Assembly (NCBI GenBank): GCA_003501565.1
Contig: DNPC01000884.1
Span: forward strand, 1-19,306
DNA from: Planctomycetaceae bacterium
Lineage (GTDB): Bacteria; Planctomycetota; Planctomycetia; Pirellulales; Pirellulaceae
DNA length: 19,306 nucleotides
Direction of reading: 5' to 3'
A program made the position numbers and the translations under genes. The notes under the pieces were generated by a model. It saw only the letters and a list, made by a program, of their open reading frames with translations, was not told where the DNA came from and made no database searches. The first letter of the stretch is position 1. Each line of letters begins with the position of its first letter. Positions 16,173 to 19,306 of the stretch are shown here, one piece after another.

Positions 16173-16315
16173 GTATTAAGAGATCTACTCATTGCACCGT
16201 ATCTCGGACAATTGTGAAGCCTCTACGCTCGTTCTTCACCGATTCTTTGCGATAGGAATCTCGGCACTACTTCATCGCGTTTGTATACTCAGATCCAAGT
16301 CGTTGTATTAAGAGA
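16173..16315. repeat. Direct repeat GTATTAAGAGA, two copies
   Basis: The 11-base sequence occurs at 16173-16183 and again at 16305-16315, start to start 132 bases, in the spacer before the PEP-CTERM gene. The second copy lies 43 bases before the start codon. Whether it is a binding site or chance cannot be told from one locus. Confidence 0.35.
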
Positions 16316-16346
16316 CCTTAACACTCTACCCCCCTTTGTGCTTCCT

Positions 16347-16350
16347 GGAG
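16347..16350 (+). promoter_or_regulatory. Ribosome binding site GGAG that decides the start at 16359
   Basis: GGAG lies eight bases before the ATG at 16359, which gives a proper signal peptide. The frame runs back to another start at 16281, but that would put 26 non-signal residues before it. Confidence 0.7.
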
Positions 16351-16358
16351 ACGACACA

Positions 16359-16955
16359 ATGATCAGGCTTACAGCCTACCTTGGCCTTGCCGCAGCATTT
16401 GTTTGCGGACTTTCATCAGACGTTAACGCTGCCTTAATGTATCGAACGAACGCGAATACAACCGCGCTAGCAGACGGCACAAACCCAGTCGTCTTCGATG
16501 TAGATCTCATTGTCAACTGGGATGGGGCCGGTGTATCCGCGCTGTCCGGAATTGACTTCGATGTGACGATGGATAGCCCGATTACGCTCCCCGACGATGT
16601 CTTTACGTCCGATCCAGTCAAGAATCCGTTTAGTTACTCACTTGCGCGAACCAATGCGAATTCGCTTGGTTTTGCGAACTTCGCAGGCGTTGTTGCTCCG
16701 TTTCAGAATGGTGACAATCGACTTACCACAATGACGTTTGAAGCCCCGGCTGATGTCGCGTTCGGTACCTACGGATTTACGCTTAACCTGACCAACGTTA
16801 CTGGCGATGGTTTTGCTGACGTGATCGGTGAGTTCGGTGGCAACACGTCGTTCTCTGGCACTCTAACGGTTGCTGCTGTGCCGGAACCCAATTCAGCGGC
16901 ACTGTTGGCGACCTGCGCGTGCGGGCTTTCTTTCCTTCGAAGACGTCGCCGATAA
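16359..16955 (+). CDS. PEP-CTERM exported protein, possibly cohesin-like
   Basis: A 198-residue protein from the ATG at 16359. The N-terminus is a signal peptide (MIRLTAYLGLAAAF, Ala-rich, with a likely cleavage after VNA at 24). The C-terminus has VPEP (174-177), a hydrophobic segment (178-193) and five Arg, the tripartite PEP-CTERM signal recognised by exosortase. The middle (25-170) is a beta-rich sequence with YRTNANTTALADG, FDVDLIVNWDGAG, LSGIDFDVTMD, FANFAGVVAPFQNGDNRLTTMTFEAP and GTYGFTLNLTNVTGDG. The pattern, with V-D near the start, F-D-V-x-M and a late F-x-x-P/G-x-Y-x-F, is compatible with a cohesin-like fold, but I am not certain. It stands alone, behind a 270-base spacer, and ends in a clear terminator. 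Probably a secreted, sorted envelope or matrix protein. Confidence 0.85.
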   Translation: MIRLTAYLGLAAAFVCGLSSDVNAALMYRTNANTTALADGTNPVVFDVDLIVNWDGAGVSALSGIDFDVTMDSPITLPDDVFTSDPVKNPFSYSLARTNANSLGFANFAGVVAPFQNGDNRLTTMTFEAPADVAFGTYGFTLNLTNVTGDGFADVIGEFGGNTSFSGTLTVAAVPEPNSAALLATCACGLSFLRRRRR

Positions 16956-16983
16956 CGCAACTTTGCTTGACAGCAGTGACGAT

Positions 16984-17020
16984 ACCGCCTGGGGTTTGAC
17001 CGCAGGCGGTTCTGTTTTTC
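16984..17020 (+). terminator. Rho-independent terminator of the PEP-CTERM gene
   Basis: ACCGCCTG (16984-16991) and CAGGCGGT (17003-17010) form a perfect 8-bp GC-rich stem with an 11-base loop, followed by TCTGTTTTTC. It lies 28 bases after the TAA of the PEP-CTERM gene and before the convergent XylR-like gene. Confidence 0.85.
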
Positions 17021-17040
17021 CAGCTGGTGCACCAACGAAT

Positions 17041-17061
17041 CCGAGCAAGGCTTAGGCTCGG
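17041..17061 (-). terminator. Hairpin at the end of the XylR-like gene
   Basis: CCGAGC (17041-17046) and GCTCGG (17056-17061) form a 6-bp stem with a 9-base loop that includes the stop codon (17052-17054). No T run follows on the minus strand, so terminator function is uncertain. Confidence 0.35.
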
Positions 17062-18212
17062 CGTCGGTATTGAGTCGGTGTCATCCCAAGCTCGCGCTTG
17101 AATGAGCGTATCATGGCTGCTGGGTGGCTAAACCCGGTGTGATAAGCGATTTGTTCCACAGACAAATCGGTTGCCCCCAATAACTGTTGGACTTTCTTTA
17201 GCCGTACACGCCGCAGTTGTTCGGCCGGACTCCGCTTCAGAGTCCGTTTGAAGCGGTACTCAAGCGTGCGGCGCGATACGCCAAGGTTCGTAGCAACGTG
17301 TCCGATGTTGATCGGCTCGGCGTACGCTTGTTCGATGATCTGCATAGCAGATCGCACAACTTCGTCTTGCGCAAACTGGGTGTTAGTCGAGAGTTGCTCG
17401 TATACTGCCAATGGTGGTACGTGGATCGTGGGCAAGTTCGCCGCCTCTCCCAGCATCAAGCGATGAAGCTGTTGGCCCGCACGATAGCCAACTTCATGCG
17501 GAAGCTGATCAATGTACGATATGGGAAGCGGCGACAGCGAAGAGAGTAAGTTGTCGTGTTCGATCGCTAATATCGCTACATCGTCTGGAACCACCAAGCC
17601 TTCGTCGTTCGCCGCTTCGATTGCTACTCGACCAATGTAGGTATTCCAAACTACCAGGGCTGTTGGAGGCGGAAGCGTCGAGAGCCAAGCAGAGACTTTC
17701 GCTTTCTCGGCGGCAAAGTCATCTGTGTCGTATGGCGGGTAGCTGCTCAGCGGAATTGCACTCTCAAGCTCTTTTGCGCGAGCGAAGAGCACTTCGCGCA
17801 AATGGCTTGAGTAAGCAAGTGATGAAGGCGGTCCAATGTATCCGATCGAGCGATAATCCTTGCCACAATAGAAATCGGCGGCCAACCGAGCGCAACCCAA
17901 TTCGTCAGAACACACTCGTGCGATATCAGTGTGTTCCCAGCCGAGCCATGAAACATTTACGCAAGGCACAGCTCGTTTGATCAATGATTCGTACAGCGCT
18001 GGGCTGGTTAGTCGACAAACGACTCCGTCAATCTCCAGGTCAGGCGGCAATTCTAGCGACTCATGGAATCCACGCGGTTGACTGAAGAATTCCCAGCCAC
18101 CTTGTTCGCGCGCATAGCTTCCGACTCCAAACAGAACTTCTCTACTCCAATGGCTAGCGGTTTGCACCAGTAATGCAACTCGAGGCCGACGGTGTGTACG
18201 TATAGGAGGCAT
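17052..18212 (-). CDS. XylR-like AraC-family transcriptional regulator
   Basis: A 386-residue protein from the ATG at 18212. Residues about 10-270 are a LacI/PurR-type periplasmic-binding-like sensor domain (RVALLVQTASHWSREVLFGV, DIDGVV-like, CNVSW, GYIGP, LVVWNTY, PDDVAILAIEHD), as in XylR. The C-terminal ~100 residues (280-386) are an AraC/XylS DNA-binding domain with two helix-turn-helices: INIGHVATNLGVSRRTLEYRF (301-321) and SVEQIAYHTGFSHPAAMIRSF (341-361), then GMTPTQYRRR. Such XylR-type regulators bind a sugar and control its use genes, and are numerous in Planctomycetes. No sugar-use gene is beside it, so the ligand is unknown. It is divergent from the winged-helix gene at 18409 with 196 bases between the starts; the dyad at 18238-18251 could be its operator. 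Family call firm, target unknown. Confidence 0.88.
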   Translation of the reverse strand: MPPIRTHRRPRVALLVQTASHWSREVLFGVGSYAREQGGWEFFSQPRGFHESLELPPDLEIDGVVCRLTSPALYESLIKRAVPCVNVSWLGWEHTDIARVCSDELGCARLAADFYCGKDYRSIGYIGPPSSLAYSSHLREVLFARAKELESAIPLSSYPPYDTDDFAAEKAKVSAWLSTLPPPTALVVWNTYIGRVAIEAANDEGLVVPDDVAILAIEHDNLLSSLSPLPISYIDQLPHEVGYRAGQQLHRLMLGEAANLPTIHVPPLAVYEQLSTNTQFAQDEVVRSAMQIIEQAYAEPINIGHVATNLGVSRRTLEYRFKRTLKRSPAEQLRRVRLKKVQQLLGATDLSVEQIAYHTGFSHPAAMIRSFKRELGMTPTQYRRRA

Positions 18213-18237
18213 ATGTGAAGAACGGATGATCGCGGTG

Positions 18238-18251
18238 TGTCAAAAGTGACA
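18238..18251. promoter_or_regulatory. Inverted repeat TGTCA-AAAG-TGACA, operator candidate
   Basis: A perfect 5-bp inverted repeat with a four-base spacer, 26 bases before the start of the XylR-like gene, between the two divergent regulators. It fits a homodimeric regulator binding site but may be chance. Confidence 0.4.
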
Positions 18252-18335
18252 ATCGGTTTTCGCCTGTGATCATTGAGTGGCGTTTCTAAAACCGTACACT
18301 CGCCCCTATAGACATTCAAAGGCTAACGGTGTTTG

Positions 18336-18363
18336 GATTCCGTGAATCTAACGCGTTCAGATT
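18336..18363. promoter_or_regulatory. Overlapping dyads upstream of the winged-helix gene
   Basis: GATTC-CGT-GAATC (18336-18348) overlaps AATCTAACG | CGTTCAGATT (18345-18363), a near-perfect palindrome with one extra base. The end is 46 bases before the ATG at 18409. These look like an operator or a tandem regulator site; this is inference. Confidence 0.35.
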
Positions 18364-18396
18364 GTGTGAATTTGTACGATTGGTTAACTCGCTGTT

Positions 18397-18402
18397 GGAG
18401 GT
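18397..18402 (+). promoter_or_regulatory. Strong ribosome binding site GGAGGT
   Basis: GGAGGT lies six bases before the ATG at 18409. It is the best-matching ribosome site in the window and fixes the start. Confidence 0.8.
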
Positions 18403-18408
18403 GGGCCA

Positions 18409-19182
18409 ATGATGCAGGGACGAAATCGACTATCGAATGAACCCGAGCACGCATCGACACTGCCGTTTCGGGCTGGAGTAGAGCGTGTGTCTGGCCAGGT
18501 TGCTTGCTTCGTTCGCGATCCGAATCTAAGGGATCGCCTCGGAAACGCAGCCGAAGAGGCTGGTTGCAAGATGACGGTGATTCATCAGATTGATGCGTGC
18601 CTGCCGATGTTGGGCAGGACGTCAACAGATGTGTTCGTCATGGAGTATATTCCGCCTGATTTGAGGCCGCTCAGTACGACTGCCGCAATTCGGTGCAACG
18701 CAGCGCTTGACCGAGTCAGTCTGTGGTTGCTGGTGCCACCGGAGTCTCGGACGGAAATGTTGGAGCTTGAATGCCTGGCATCAGGGGCTGATGTAGTTCT
18801 GCAGACAACGATTCCTGTTGAGCTGATGTCGGCTAGACTTGGGGCAACGGTCAACGCAAGAAGTCGCGTGGGCACCGAAGCGTCTGCATGGTCGATTGGG
18901 GAACTCAAGATAGACCACCGTCAGCGAAGAGCTTGGGCATGTGAGCGTGAGCTGGCCCTTACTCCGACAGAATACCAGGTCCTTCATTCACTCATGCAGA
19001 ACCCTGGAGAAATTTGTGATCGCAGCGTGTTGATCGGTCAGGAGGCCGGCAATGACCCTTTGGTTTCACCACGGACGGTCGATGTTCACGTATACGCTCT
19101 CCGTCAAAAGCTCGGGTTTTTGGGCCCTATGATTCGAACTGTCAAAGGCGAAGGATATATGATCCAAGAAAAGTCAGCTTAG
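18409..19182 (+). CDS. OmpR-type winged-helix regulator with a degenerate receiver domain
   Basis: A 257-residue protein. The C-terminal ~95 residues (about 160-255) are a typical OmpR/PhoB winged helix: IGELKIDHRQRRAW, LTPTEYQVLHSLMQNPGEICDRSVL, RTVDVHVYALRQKLG and IRTVKGEGYMI. The N-terminal domain (about 29-147) keeps the receiver pattern but not the chemistry. The acidic pair is reduced to VRDPNLRDRL (Arg36-Asp37), the phosphoacceptor position reads VFVMEYIPPD with Glu79 in place of Asp, and the late GAD-x(4)-K is GADVVLQTT with no Lys. It thus looks phosphorylation-independent, with Glu possibly acting as a standing mimic of the phosphorylated state. No histidine kinase is next to it. 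It is divergent from the XylR-like gene. DNA-binding role firm; the signal is not known. Confidence 0.85.
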   Translation: MMQGRNRLSNEPEHASTLPFRAGVERVSGQVACFVRDPNLRDRLGNAAEEAGCKMTVIHQIDACLPMLGRTSTDVFVMEYIPPDLRPLSTTAAIRCNAALDRVSLWLLVPPESRTEMLELECLASGADVVLQTTIPVELMSARLGATVNARSRVGTEASAWSIGELKIDHRQRRAWACERELALTPTEYQVLHSLMQNPGEICDRSVLIGQEAGNDPLVSPRTVDVHVYALRQKLGFLGPMIRTVKGEGYMIQEKSA

Positions 19183-19306
19183 ACTCGCTACGATTTGCTA
19201 GTTCCGATGGGTATTGGAAACTTGATCATCGAATACCAAGCGGTGCAATTGAAGTAACGCTTTGAAGATGAGCTTCGGACAAGCCCACGGAGGGCGTGGT
19301 TGGAAA

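Noticed and set aside
16281..16358. Upstream start for the PEP-CTERM protein
   Set aside because: It would put 26 residues before the signal peptide; the ATG at 16359 has a GGAG site.
19210..19237. Inverted repeat GGTATT / AATACC after the winged-helix gene
   Set aside because: Only a 6-bp AT-rich stem with a 16-base loop and no T run; too weak to call a terminator.
19183..19306. Right-edge non-coding sequence
   Set aside because: No frame or structured RNA could be supported in these 124 bases.
1..19306. CRISPR arrays, tRNA, rRNA, insertion sequences or phage genes
   Set aside because: No short regular repeats with spacers, no cloverleaf-like or rRNA sequence, and no transposase or phage pattern seen on either strand.

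Overview
The window looks like a chromosomal piece of a planctomycete, most likely of the Pirellulales type. The reasons are two DUF1559-type pseudopilins with the C-terminal H-X9-DG signature, two giant envelope proteins whose N-termini carry LEPR-XLL-like motifs (LESRQLL and LTPRVLL), a PEP-CTERM protein and a small lipoprotein next to the pseudopilins. No mobile element, CRISPR array, tRNA or rRNA was seen.

Layout. Positions 1-3040 (minus) hold the N-terminal ~1013 residues of a giant repeat protein that runs off the left edge. Positions 3247-5338 hold three small soluble proteins: two paralogous 2OG-Fe(II) oxygenases transcribed away from each other, and a ureidoglycolate lyase-like protein convergent with the second one. 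Positions 5689-12546 (minus) encode a ~2285-residue secreted or surface protein made of three copies of a ~350-residue module, cadherin/VCBS-like segments, two DNRLRE-type domains, an Ig-like domain and a dockerin. A 475-base divergent spacer follows. Positions 13022-16088 (plus) form an apparent operon: DUF1559 pseudopilin, 58-residue lipoprotein, 208-residue lipoprotein, second DUF1559 pseudopilin. A PEP-CTERM protein follows at 16359-16955 and ends at a clear intrinsic terminator. The right end has a XylR/AraC-type regulator (minus) divergent from a winged-helix response regulator whose receiver has lost its phosphorylation residues.

How they may fit together. Apart from the oxygenase/lyase group, most of the coding capacity is for exported proteins: two giant adhesin- or matrix-like proteins, pseudopilins, lipoproteins and a PEP-CTERM protein. 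This suggests a cell-envelope or extracellular-matrix locus. The dockerin and the possibly cohesin-like PEP-CTERM protein hint at non-covalent assembly, but that is inference. The two regulators on the right share a 196-base divergent spacer with several dyad-symmetric sites, so they may control each other. Their targets cannot be told from the sequence.

No single strongly novel system is evident. The points most worth following are the phosphoacceptor-less response regulator with Glu in place of Asp, the pseudopilin/lipoprotein operon, and the triplicated module of the giant protein.
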